Below, one piece after another: positions 13,717 through 21,550 of a DNA stretch of 22,342 nt; the first letter of the stretch is position 1, and each line of letters starts with the position of its first letter. The stretch covers positions 1 through 22,342 of the IMG/VR virus record IMGVR_UViG_3300024265_000217. One strand, 5' to 3'. The stretch is from a virus. The notes under the pieces are model-generated. The model was not told the origin of the DNA, did not search any database, and saw only the letters and a program-made list of their open reading frames with translations. The position numbers and the translations under genes are program-made.

Positions 13717-16700
13717 TTATCTGTATCTACTCCTCAAATCCCGGCGCTTGGTCTGGTCATAGTAGTCAACGCCTTCACCAACTGTCTCGATCATGCCTTC
13801 CCGTAGGTTGATAATCTTGAACTTGGTGCCTGTGGGAATGGTCGCTGTTACATCTACCTTATTATATATCGAACCGGCTCCAGCGGCAACCTTGGCAAGC
13901 GGTTGGGCCAGATCGCTGAACCAACGATTTTGTTGCAGGGTCAAGACGCGCTCGCCAGCATGGAGAGTCGCCGACACTTGACCGCCACCCTTATACCAGT
14001 TCTGCCTGTCGTGGGCAGCAAGCGCGTTTGTCGCGTTGCCATACTTGCCTGTGATGTAACTAAACCCAGCTGCTATTTGCTCACCAAGCGTACTGTTCAT
14101 ACCCTTGGGCAGTAACCCGCCCGGCCTTGCATGGAGGTTCAGCATGAACTGGAACAAGCCCCAAGCGTCCGAGGTCGGGTTGTCTGCTTGCGGATTCATA
14201 CCTGACTCTCGCATAAGTAGTTCATGGAGTGCCGGGTTGTGAGCGCCTTGTCCTCTTTCTGAGAAGTAAGAAGCAACCTGGCTCCAAACGTCACCACCAG
14301 CACCGGGAGCCGGAGCCTTGGGAGCCGCCAGGTTCCTCAGAAAATCAGAGATCGCAAGGATAGCGAAGTGAACGTGGTCGAAGTGGTTGCCTCCGATCAT
14401 GGACTTCCAGATTAACTCGCCAAACTGGTTGTCAACAATGCCACCGGCAAAGCCCGCAGGCCCACCGATCAGCTGTGAAGCGAGACCGGCGATCTGGTCA
14501 CTACCAGGCGCTATATCAATAGCAAAACCGCTACCGTGGTGGCCGGGGTCACCTGGACGATAGCCGGAGGTGATTGAGTGCCCGCCGCCGACCTTAGCCA
14601 TCAACCAATTGAAAATGGCCTGCATCAATGCTTGACCAGGAACCAATGGTACACCGGCAAGCTCACCAGTACCGCCACCCTCTGGTGCCCCTGGTTTCGG
14701 TGCCAGGAAATTTCCTAGAGCGTTATATAGTTCCTCGGAGTTGGGTATTTGTAGGTACTCATTCAGGAAGTCCCAGCCCTTGTGCTTATTCATAAAATCG
14801 AAGAGGTGTTGGGCGAAGCCACGTATGCCTCCGAAGTTCTTGGTCATAATGGCCATGACCTGCTCAAAGTTCATACCCTTGATTAGGCCCATAATCATCT
14901 GGCTACCAATGTTCTGGAACTCCCTCGATGGTGATGCAATACCCAAGCGCTTTTTAACAGCGTCGATCAGTCTGCTAGCCAGTACTCGACCGGCTTCCGC
15001 CATGTAGGGTGCATTCAACTTGAGGAGGTTGCTGGCATGTTTTGGCCAACCTTTCAACCACTTGCCAAATTTTATCATTAAGTTGGTTGCATTCTTAACC
15101 ATCTTTTTATACATCGGTACTAACGCTTGCTGGATGTGCTGTGCCTTACGGGACAGCATAGCCTTCCGTTGCATCCGCGGAACTCTCGCTAGCCACCTGT
15201 TAAACGCCTTGAAGATTTTGACGATACGCCGGGGGAGTACCTTGACTATCTTGGTATCCTCATTGACCATAGCCTTGAAGTGGCGGCGCATGATTGCCCG
15301 CATTCGCCTCATATTGATACCTGACAGAAAGCCCCTCCGCACGTTCGCACCCATGGCCTTAAACTCAGTCGATGGTGACTTGATGCCGAGCCGTTTTCTG
15401 ATGGCACCAACGATGCTGTTACCAAAGTCATAGCCACTCTTCCTTGCACCCTTCTTAAGCCCCTGCTTGAAGCCTCTCTGAGCGGACTTACCGGCTTGCC
15501 TACCAGACTTTTTCAGTCCCTTGGAACCCTTCTTGTATCCTTGGTCGGTCTTCTTACCGGCATCTTCCCCCGCCTGTTTGCTGCCCTCTCTGCCACGGCT
15601 GATAAAGCCCTGTATCATATTCTCAGCAAGCTTCCGCCCAGTTTCCCACATTTCACGGACATTCTTGAGGATAGTATTCTTGAACCAGCGCGGTATGTGG
15701 GCCAGGTAGTTGTCGCTAAATACTGTTATGATATTTTTGAAACGAGTGACCGCTCCGGTGACCGGCGTGACGAACATAGTGACAATGAAGTTACCCCCGG
15801 CAGCAACCGTATTTGCGAAATGCTCCGGCAGTCCACCCAGCCATCTGGCAAGTGCCAACATTATATTTTGGGTGCTAACCACCATGCCAGTGAGGGCAGG
15901 TACCAGGGCAGTGGTCAATGGCGCGGAGTTGTTCCGCATGGCGAACGCCTGCTTTGCCGGGACACCAGCTAGCCAACCGATCAGCCCACCTTGGATGCTT
16001 TGGATGACTGAGGTTTGTTGGTTATGTCCCCTCGCTACCTCTTGTGTATGGTTGGCGTGTGACCGGCGGAGTATCATGCCGATCAAGCCACCGTGGGCAC
16101 GTTGGTTCGATGCTTCCTTATTCCGCTCGACCTGCCTAATGTTCCCCATCAAGCGTTGGTGATCTTTTTCCTCTTTTATCTCTCGCTTGTGTTGCTGTCT
16201 GCGGCCCTTATCGAAGAGCGCTCGGGCCATGCCCTTACGCAAGACCTCCGCTTCCCAACTCTCGGTGTATGCCTTACCAGCCTCTTTACCCCCCTTACGT
16301 TCCTGTTCTATATTTCTGCGGTTGCGATCATCGAACATTCTATAGCGCTTTTTGCTGCCCTTCTTATGCTCGTCCTCGCTTGAATCCTCAAACGCTCTGG
16401 CGGATGCTTCACCCCCCTTAGCACTCTTCTTCTCGCCCTCGTTCATAAACTCTTCCATCATGGCCATGGTGCCCTCTGCTACAGCTTTCTGAACCGCTAT
16501 GATCTGCTTACCGCTGTCTAGTACCATGTCTTTCATAGCGCCACCGATCTCATTGGCACCATCTGTCATGTTCCTGACTCCCTCTGCCATTAGGGAACGG
16601 TTGCCAGTGAAGAAACCGCGCAGGATTTGAGAGACACCATAGATGATCTTCCCGAGACCGATGAAGCCCTTGATTATTGCAGTGATGATATTGATAAGGA

Positions 16701-18228
16701 TTATCAGGATGATTGCCAACCCACCGAATGCTCCCAGGAGAACTATACCGACAATGATCGCTAGCTTCTTAAGTGCCGGGAGGAGCATTGGTTTTAGGAT
16801 AGCCCACAACTCGCCAAAGGTTTTTTTCAGTGTCTTCCACAGCTCATTAAGCGACCCCATCACTGGTTGGAACACTTTTGCGAACTTGTCCCAGTTCTTG
16901 ATGACAACGTAGATAGCGGCAGCTACCGCCAAGATGATTAGCAAGATGACCCCGAAGGCTACCCCCATGCTTATTCCCGCGGCGTAAGCCAAGGCAGCGG
17001 TTTTCAAGAAGACAAACTCATATATCCCCGCTATCCCAGCGGCTACTGAGGCATATTTCAGTATGGCAAATTTACCCAGCCAGCCGAGTATCAGCATTAG
17101 TGGCCCAACCAGGGCGATCAAGGTCAGCATTGTGCCTATGGCCGCTAGGATAGGGCGTGGTACCTTGTCCATCGAGTCGGCCCATTTATCGGTATAGTTA
17201 GCCGCCCGTTCCAACACGGGAAGAATGATGTCCTCGAATGCGTAAATGAATATCTTGCCTATCGGCTCGAAGAGACCAAGTATCTTCTTGCCCAGCATCT
17301 TCATCCGATCACTGAGCTGCATGGTCGCGTCTGCGGTTTTCTTGACAGTGCCTTGTGATTGCTCAAGCTTCTCTGTCCATTTGTCTATATTGAACGTGCC
17401 CTGTCGGATAGCGGCAGCTATCTTCGGCCCAGCCAAGCGACCAAAGATGTCAATGGCGATTGCCGTGGCCTTCATGTCGTTAGGCGCTTTTTTGATCTCA
17501 TTTATAAATGACCGCAGACCCTCTTCCCCAGTTTTGAACCCTTCTTGAGCGGCAGAGGCGGTTGCCATACGCAGAGCGTGTGACATATTCTCTACCCCTA
17601 AGCCCGCCTTCTCAAAGGAGGCAAATAGAGCGATCTGTTCCTTGTAGTTAAAGCCCAGTTTTATCATCATTTGGCTCTGAGCGTTTAGGTTAGTTAGAAG
17701 CAAGTCTAGTGGGACACCCGTTCTTTGGGCAGCAAGGGCTATCATATCCATAGCTTTCGCTTGTTTCTTGCCCCTGATCTCATTTTGTTGGAACCACATA
17801 CCCAAGTCACGGCTTGCTGTTACTGGGTCTGCCCCGAGGATACGGGCAAAGTCAAGCACCTTCTTGGTCATTCGGTCAGCGGCCTTACCCGTCTGGTCGA
17901 AACGTTGTTCAACGTTGATTAGGACACCGGCCACAATCTCGGAGTCTTCTGGCACGTCACGCCAGACCTTACGGAAGCGCACCATTAACTTATCAAGCGC
18001 TTTGCCTGTGTACCCGAGCTGGCGAGCGACAAGCATATAGCCCTTGCCGATCTCTGCCGCGGCCTTATAGCCGATGGCACCCATGGCGGCAATGGGGAGG
18101 GTCACGTTTTTGGTAAGCATAAGCCCAAGACCAGACATTTTGTTACCGATCTTGGCTATCTGATGGAGGAATGTGCTGTCCCTCGCTATGATGTCAACCC
18201 ATAGGGTTCCTAAATGTGCATCAGGCAC
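13717..18228 (-). CDS. Tape measure protein with M15-like peptidase and SLT lysozyme domains
   Basis: 1503 residues, by far the longest gene, as expected of the tape measure. GTG 18228 is the start, with GGAGGAGG 9 bases upstream, overlapping the GT stop. Hydrophobic, membrane-spanning-like segments lie at about 357-385, 413-440 and 486-520, for the DNA-entry channel. A motif KSPS/ASPS-x-x-F-x-x-x-G occurs at about 948 and 1098, a known tape-measure repeat. Residues 1217-1290 look like an M15-type zinc peptidase (SGYRPGDPGHHGSGFAIDI and HFDHVHF). Residues about 1320-1420 look like an SLT transglycosylase (LLMRESGMNP, E1341; DAWGLFQF). Near the C-terminus is HAGERVLT. Both enzymes would cut peptidoglycan during infection. 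Confidence 0.93.
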   Translation of the reverse strand: MPDAHLGTLWVDIIARDSTFLHQIAKIGNKMSGLGLMLTKNVTLPIAAMGAIGYKAAAEIGKGYMLVARQLGYTGKALDKLMVRFRKVWRDVPEDSEIVAGVLINVEQRFDQTGKAADRMTKKVLDFARILGADPVTASRDLGMWFQQNEIRGKKQAKAMDMIALAAQRTGVPLDLLLTNLNAQSQMMIKLGFNYKEQIALFASFEKAGLGVENMSHALRMATASAAQEGFKTGEEGLRSFINEIKKAPNDMKATAIAIDIFGRLAGPKIAAAIRQGTFNIDKWTEKLEQSQGTVKKTADATMQLSDRMKMLGKKILGLFEPIGKIFIYAFEDIILPVLERAANYTDKWADSMDKVPRPILAAIGTMLTLIALVGPLMLILGWLGKFAILKYASVAAGIAGIYEFVFLKTAALAYAAGISMGVAFGVILLIILAVAAAIYVVIKNWDKFAKVFQPVMGSLNELWKTLKKTFGELWAILKPMLLPALKKLAIIVGIVLLGAFGGLAIILIILINIITAIIKGFIGLGKIIYGVSQILRGFFTGNRSLMAEGVRNMTDGANEIGGAMKDMVLDSGKQIIAVQKAVAEGTMAMMEEFMNEGEKKSAKGGEASARAFEDSSEDEHKKGSKKRYRMFDDRNRRNIEQERKGGKEAGKAYTESWEAEVLRKGMARALFDKGRRQQHKREIKEEKDHQRLMGNIRQVERNKEASNQRAHGGLIGMILRRSHANHTQEVARGHNQQTSVIQSIQGGLIGWLAGVPAKQAFAMRNNSAPLTTALVPALTGMVVSTQNIMLALARWLGGLPEHFANTVAAGGNFIVTMFVTPVTGAVTRFKNIITVFSDNYLAHIPRWFKNTILKNVREMWETGRKLAENMIQGFISRGREGSKQAGEDAGKKTDQGYKKGSKGLKKSGRQAGKSAQRGFKQGLKKGARKSGYDFGNSIVGAIRKRLGIKSPSTEFKAMGANVRRGFLSGINMRRMRAIMRRHFKAMVNEDTKIVKVLPRRIVKIFKAFNRWLARVPRMQRKAMLSRKAQHIQQALVPMYKKMVKNATNLMIKFGKWLKGWPKHASNLLKLNAPYMAEAGRVLASRLIDAVKKRLGIASPSREFQNIGSQMIMGLIKGMNFEQVMAIMTKNFGGIRGFAQHLFDFMNKHKGWDFLNEYLQIPNSEELYNALGNFLAPKPGAPEGGGTGELAGVPLVPGQALMQAIFNWLMAKVGGGHSITSGYRPGDPGHHGSGFAIDIAPGSDQIAGLASQLIGGPAGFAGGIVDNQFGELIWKSMIGGNHFDHVHFAILAISDFLRNLAAPKAPAPGAGGDVWSQVASYFSERGQGAHNPALHELLMRESGMNPQADNPTSDAWGLFQFMLNLHARPGGLLPKGMNSTLGEQIAAGFSYITGKYGNATNALAAHDRQNWYKGGGQVSATLHAGERVLTLQQNRWFSDLAQPLAKVAAGAGSIYNKVDVTATIPTGTKFKIINLREGMIETVGEGVDYYDQTKRRDLRSRYR

Positions 18229-18960
18229 CCTTTTCCGCCTCCTCCTTTTTCGCTGCTTCTTCTCTTGCTAACTTGGCTTTGCGCTGATTGTGAAACTCAG
18301 CAAGCTTACCAACCTCTGTCATCATTTCCGACTGAGACATTGGCCCGCCAGCACCCTTTGTTTTGCCCATAAGCTTGTCAATGTCCAGCAAGGATTTTTC
18401 CTGCCGTTGCTGAACAGCCACCCAAGTCGCAAGTATAGCGAGCAAGGGCAGCGTATGTTCTTGTTCAAACTTCATGGCAGCGGTAAGGGCAACGTCCACC
18501 TCTCGGTAGGTTGCCTCCCAAAAATCCTGGTCTGTCTTCTGACAGAGTATCAGGTAGTTGTGTCTGATATACGCCCAGTTTATTTCTTTGTCTTGGGTCG
18601 CGGGTGGTCTTTGGGAGTCCCCGAGTTTTTTGCTTGAGCCACGGCTTCATCGGGCATAGCAGCGTCCATTGCTTTCCCAATAGCATCCTGAAACTCACCC
18701 AGGTTATCAACGGTAAACATTCCGCCTACCTCATCCTCGGTGATCTCAGCATGGTTGGCTTTCAACCCAACGAACAGTACCTTACGGAGTTTTCCGATTG
18801 CCCCTTCTGGGTTCTCCTCGAAGTTGAAGGCTGCTTCAATGTTGCCATAAGCGTCCTCCAATTTACAAAGGGCATTCAGGTCGTACCGTAGGTAATACAC
18901 AGTGTCATCGACCGTAATCTCGACACTTTTCTTCCGCAGTTTTCCAAGCTTGTCTGCCAT
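18221..18960 (-). CDS. Tail assembly chaperone GT (-1 frameshift fusion)
   Basis: Ribosomes starting at 18960 that slip back one base at the A AAA AAC site (18625-18631) read on to the TGA at 18221, giving about 246 residues: 112 from G and 134 from the T frame. The T frame opens at a TGA near 18650 and is continuous protein-like sequence (EINWAYIRHNYLILC, QDFWEATYREVDVALTAAM). It has no convincing start; the first usable codon, a GTG at 18499, cuts off conserved-looking sequence. In lambda and many siphophages gpGT binds the tape measure while its G part recruits major tail protein. The gene ends eight bases into the tape measure gene, in the expected place. Confidence 0.82.
18580..18960 (-). 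CDS. Tail assembly chaperone G
   Basis: 126 residues from ATG 18960, with AAGGAGA upstream. The N-terminus has short strands (SVEITVDDTVYYLRYDLNAL) and then helices with acidic character (EDAYGNIEAAF, EFQDAIGKAMDAAM), the usual look of phage tail assembly chaperones located between major tail protein and tape measure. It is the unslipped product: ribosomes that do not shift end at the TAA at 18580. The last 14 residues are Pro/Lys-rich (TPKDHPRPKTKK). G proteins help assemble the tail shaft and are absent from the finished virion. Confidence 0.85.
   Translation of the reverse strand: MADKLGKLRKKSVEITVDDTVYYLRYDLNALCKLEDAYGNIEAAFNFEENPEGAIGKLRKVLFVGLKANHAEITEDEVGGMFTVDNLGEFQDAIGKAMDAAMPDEAVAQAKNSGTPKDHPRPKTKK
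18625..18631 (-). promoter_or_regulatory. Programmed -1 ribosomal frameshift site (A AAA AAC)
   Basis: In the G reading frame the codons read gcA AAA AAC, an exact X-XXY-YYZ slippery heptamer. Slipping back one base moves the ribosome into the open T frame, which extends 134 codons. The site is 14 codons before the G stop, in the position used for G/GT frameshifting in other long-tailed phages. Confidence 0.88.
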
Positions 18961-18991
18961 GATATTCTCCTTTTCCTATTTAGCTGTCAAA

Positions 18992-19393
18992 TTAAGATGC
19001 CGGTTCGTCGAACGTTAGCTCGCCGCTGATCTTCAAGGTAAAGCTGACCTCTGCTTTGTCGTCAAAGGGCAGAGACACCTTAAAGGCGGTAAGCATCCCG
19101 CTACCAGAGAAACCGTAACCGTTCGGGGCCACAACTGCAAAGTTGACCAGCGTGGTATCCAACGATATCGCGTCGATGACTTCCTTCATACCAAGGTCGT
19201 TCGGTACATAGTTGCCTTCACAGTCGATCTCTCCTGCTTCGATCAAGCCCGGCAGGAACTCTTTCCAATAACTTGAGTCGTGTGAGGTCACGTCGATGTC
19301 GTCCCGCTTACAAGCAGGGCCGTCAATCTTGGTAAGCTCAGCAACCGGCTGAGAGTTAATCGAAAAGGTTGTTCCTATCGCTACGAATGCCAT
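18992..19393 (-). CDS. Major tail (tube) protein
   Basis: 133 residues from ATG 19393, which has AAGGA 9 bases upstream; an ATG three codons earlier (19402) abuts that ribosome site and is less likely. The sequence has the usual tail tube protein phrases: AFVAIGTTFSI, PVAELTKIDGP, DIDVTSHDSSYWKEFLPGL and AGEIDCEGNYVP, then VSLPFDDKAEVSFTLKISGE. Copies stack as hexameric rings around the tape measure. The length fits a tube protein without an added C-terminal Ig domain. It follows the largest gap in the late operon (73 bases to the terminator gene), which holds a candidate promoter. Confidence 0.93.
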   Translation of the reverse strand: MAFVAIGTTFSINSQPVAELTKIDGPACKRDDIDVTSHDSSYWKEFLPGLIEAGEIDCEGNYVPNDLGMKEVIDAISLDTTLVNFAVVAPNGYGFSGSGMLTAFKVSLPFDDKAEVSFTLKISGELTFDEPAS

Positions 19394-19433
19394 ATTTACC
19401 ATTCCTTTCTTTCAATTGCTCGTTCACTTGCTA

Positions 19434-19463
19434 AGTATACTATAAACAGGGGGTCGAAGTCTA
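19434..19463 (-). promoter_or_regulatory. Possible promoter ahead of the major tail protein gene
   Basis: The minus strand has TAGACT (19458-19463, four of six -35 bases), an 18-base spacer and TATACT (19434-19439, five of six -10 bases) in the otherwise unusual intergenic gap. Major tail protein is needed in many copies, so an extra promoter would make sense, but the -35 match is weak. Confidence 0.3.
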
Positions 19464-19466
19464 TAC

Positions 19467-19883
19467 CTACTCTTGGAGCATTATTTTGTAGTCGGCACTT
19501 AAGCCGACAACCTCTTCCCCTTCTTGGAAGGGGAGCTTGCTAATGCCGCGTATTCGCAACACGACCAGGTTGGTATAATTGGTGATCGGGAATGTCTGCC
19601 GGTGGAGCAAGTTGTCTAGGACACTGTAGATATCATAGGCCGTGGACATCTTGATCGCGTGGACGTTTATCTGGTAGATGGCGTTGTCTTGTCGGGTATC
19701 ATGGGTGTCATCGGGCTTGATATTCAGGGAGTAAAAGCATATATACGGAGGGGTTGCTCCCGCCGGAGCCACGTAGTTGAATATCGCCGGTTTGCTTTCA
19801 TAGACCCCCAACAAGGTACTAAGTGGAGCGTCCGCTGCTAGGTAGGCTTCCAGCCCCCACTCGATCTGTTTGAAATCACTCAT
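19467..19883 (-). CDS. DUF3168-type tail terminator/completion protein
   Basis: 138 residues from ATG 19883 with a strong GGAGGAGAGGG site; the start overlaps the preceding stop by eight bases. The pattern is that of DUF3168 tail completion proteins: an N-terminal helix (KQIEWGLEAYLAAD), a strand ICFYSLNIKPDD, AIYQINVHAI with a following helix (AYDIYSVLDNLLHRQ), and C-terminal strands (LVVLRIRG, LSADYKIML). It caps the tail tube and joins it to the head. Gene order between the gp10-like and major tail genes agrees. Confidence 0.85.
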   Translation of the reverse strand: MSDFKQIEWGLEAYLAADAPLSTLLGVYESKPAIFNYVAPAGATPPYICFYSLNIKPDDTHDTRQDNAIYQINVHAIKMSTAYDIYSVLDNLLHRQTFPITNYTNLVVLRIRGISKLPFQEGEEVVGLSADYKIMLQE

Positions 19884-20280
19884 TTCCCTCTCCTCCTGCC
19901 ATTATCCCCCAAAGCTGGCTCTGAATCTTGTCTATTGTGACCCGCAAAAACGGGCGTGGTGCCATCTTGCTTGTGCCATATTCGAGCAGTATTGCATAGA
20001 GCACGTTGGTGCCGACTATCGCTTGGAGAAAATGCCCTGTTCGTACAAGTTGATGGGTAATACTCCCCCGCAACTGCCCCGTCCATACGGTTGGCGGTTG
20101 CCCGGGAGCCGAAGACCGGTGGCTACCATACAGGTGCCCGCCCCCTGGTTGGCTAAGTGCCATCTTCACCGCAGTCTCGGCATATGTAGCTGCTTTCTCC
20201 AGTCGGTCTTCCAGTTCCTTTTCCATCTTTGCTCGGAACCCGGCCATTGCTACATAATTATAGTGCCAGTTGCCAGCCAT
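19876..20280 (-). CDS. HK97 gp10-like neck/tail-joining protein
   Basis: 134 residues starting at 20280 (TAATG overlap with the upstream gene). A long helix (FRAKMEKELEDRLEKAATYA) is followed by SSAPGQPPTVWTGQLRGSI, then VLYAILLEYGTSKMAPRPFL, the signature of the HK97 gp10 family (proline-rich turn and Y-G-T/S-x-x-M-x-x-R-P-F). These proteins act at the head-tail junction. Length and position are standard for the family. Confidence 0.9.
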   Translation of the reverse strand: MAGNWHYNYVAMAGFRAKMEKELEDRLEKAATYAETAVKMALSQPGGGHLYGSHRSSAPGQPPTVWTGQLRGSITHQLVRTGHFLQAIVGTNVLYAILLEYGTSKMAPRPFLRVTIDKIQSQLWGIMAGGEGNE

Positions 20281-20612
20281 TAGCTTACCTCCGCATCGAA
20301 GGCTTCTATAATCTCGGTCTCATAGATGGGTCGGGCCGAATTGCCCCTCCGTGGCATCGGGGTGTACAGCAAGCGATAGAACACCCCCTCGAAATAAAGC
20401 ACGTCCCGAGCTGCCAAAGCAATTGGGGAATACTCAAAATTTATCTTGGCCCGCCGAATCTCCTTTTTCCTGTCGGCGCTCATCTGCTCGTTGCCTGTGA
20501 ACTTAAGGTGGCAATAGAAGTCAGCAACCTCCTCGTATGGTTCGGTTGAGACCTCACCGTGCTCAAAGGTACTGACAGCTTGGTATATGGCCACTTTGTC
20601 GTTATATAGCAT
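20280..20612 (-). CDS. Head closure / head-tail adaptor protein
   Basis: 110 residues from ATG 20612, 12 bases after the connector stop. Alternating strands (KVAIYQ, EVADFYCHLKFTG, DVLYFEGVFYRLLYTPM) and the position between connector and gp10-like genes fit a stopper/head closure protein of the SPP1 gp16 or HK97 type. These form a ring that seals the packaged head. The sequence match is weaker than for its neighbours, so the call leans on gene order. Confidence 0.75.
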   Translation of the reverse strand: MLYNDKVAIYQAVSTFEHGEVSTEPYEEVADFYCHLKFTGNEQMSADRKKEIRRAKINFEYSPIALAARDVLYFEGVFYRLLYTPMPRRGNSARPIYETEIIEAFDAEVS

Positions 20613-20624
20613 CTATCTCATCCC

Positions 20625-21503
20625 TTAAAAATCCGAGTAGACATCCAGCAACCCCTGGAGGAGGGTGCGGACGTTATCCGGTAAGTCTTTCGTCATGGCA
20701 TACACTTGGGTTACCTCGTCGATGGTCTCCTTCTTGGTGGACGCTCCACGGTTGTAGAAGAGATCGGTCATCCAGGTCATTTCGGCTAGCTTTATTCGCT
20801 TAACCAACTCGGCGTAGTCGTCGCGGAGCGACAACCCGCTGGTGTAGGTAACCAACCACCGTTTCTTCCCCTCTGGCCATAGCTTGGCTTCATTATTGTA
20901 GAAGATTTGGCCCGTGGTGGGGATGAGCCGGTACATGCCGTCGGCCTCGTCAAGGTCAACGTCCCAGATGTCATCATGGACAGTGATCTCCTCGCCCTCG
21001 GCTACACTCACCGGGATGCGGGGTATCTGCAAAGTCTCGTACCCGCCATCCAAATAGATGCTTGCCTCCTGAGCCACTATGTACCCGCTCAGGTTCTCCT
21101 TGATAGTTGCCTCAATCCCACTGAGCATGGCGTGGAGCAAAGCGTCTTGGTCGGTATCCGACTGAGCTATACGGAGGAAGTCCTTGGCCTCTGCCAGTTC
21201 AACGAGCGGCGCGATTGCCAACGCGGTGACAACGAGGAACGTGTCCTCGATTGAGTTCTCAATTGTGCCTCCGGCCATGAACTGGTAGGAGTACGTGCCA
21301 GGTGCCGCCAGGCTAACGTCAACATAATATAGCCCGGTGCCGTTTGTCTGTAACTCTATGTCCTCCCCGAATGTGTATGTGATCTTGCTCCCTTGATCTA
21401 CCCGAAAGCTGAAAGTTAGGGTGGTAGGGTCAGTCAGCACTTCCGCGTTGTTGCGAAACTCTGCCGAAATTCTTAGCACTTGTCCTGTAAAGTAAGTATC
21501 CAT
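20625..21503 (-). CDS. Head-tail connector with N-terminal Ig-like domain
   Basis: 292 residues from ATG 21503, which has GGAGG five bases upstream; an ATG at 21515 overlaps that site and is rejected. Residues 1-95 form an all-beta, Ig-like unit (QVLRISAEFRNNAEVLTD, TYSYQFMAGG). The rest has the gp6-type connector pattern: a helix-loop start LVELAEAKDFLRIAQSDTDQ (about 100-119), DALLHAMLSGIEATIKENLS, and a C-terminal helical bundle ending in LLQGLLDVYSDF. Stand-alone connectors are usually about 100-200 residues, so the N-terminal domain is an addition that could be displayed near the neck. Confidence 0.78.
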   Translation of the reverse strand: MDTYFTGQVLRISAEFRNNAEVLTDPTTLTFSFRVDQGSKITYTFGEDIELQTNGTGLYYVDVSLAAPGTYSYQFMAGGTIENSIEDTFLVVTALAIAPLVELAEAKDFLRIAQSDTDQDALLHAMLSGIEATIKENLSGYIVAQEASIYLDGGYETLQIPRIPVSVAEGEEITVHDDIWDVDLDEADGMYRLIPTTGQIFYNNEAKLWPEGKKRWLVTYTSGLSLRDDYAELVKRIKLAEMTWMTDLFYNRGASTKKETIDEVTQVYAMTKDLPDNVRTLLQGLLDVYSDF

Positions 21504-21550
21504 CGTATCCTCCATTATAGCTTTATTCTACCCCTATGTCTATCGCTCCC

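Noticed and set aside
18465-18710. 81-codon minus-strand frame across the G/GT junction
   Set aside because: It is the third frame; its composition is not protein-like and both other frames here are explained by G and GT.
21514-21542. TAGACA-17-TATAAT promoter match on the minus strand before the connector gene
   Set aside because: The match is good, but the predicted transcript start would lie after the GGAGG ribosome site of that gene, so it would not produce a normally translated message.
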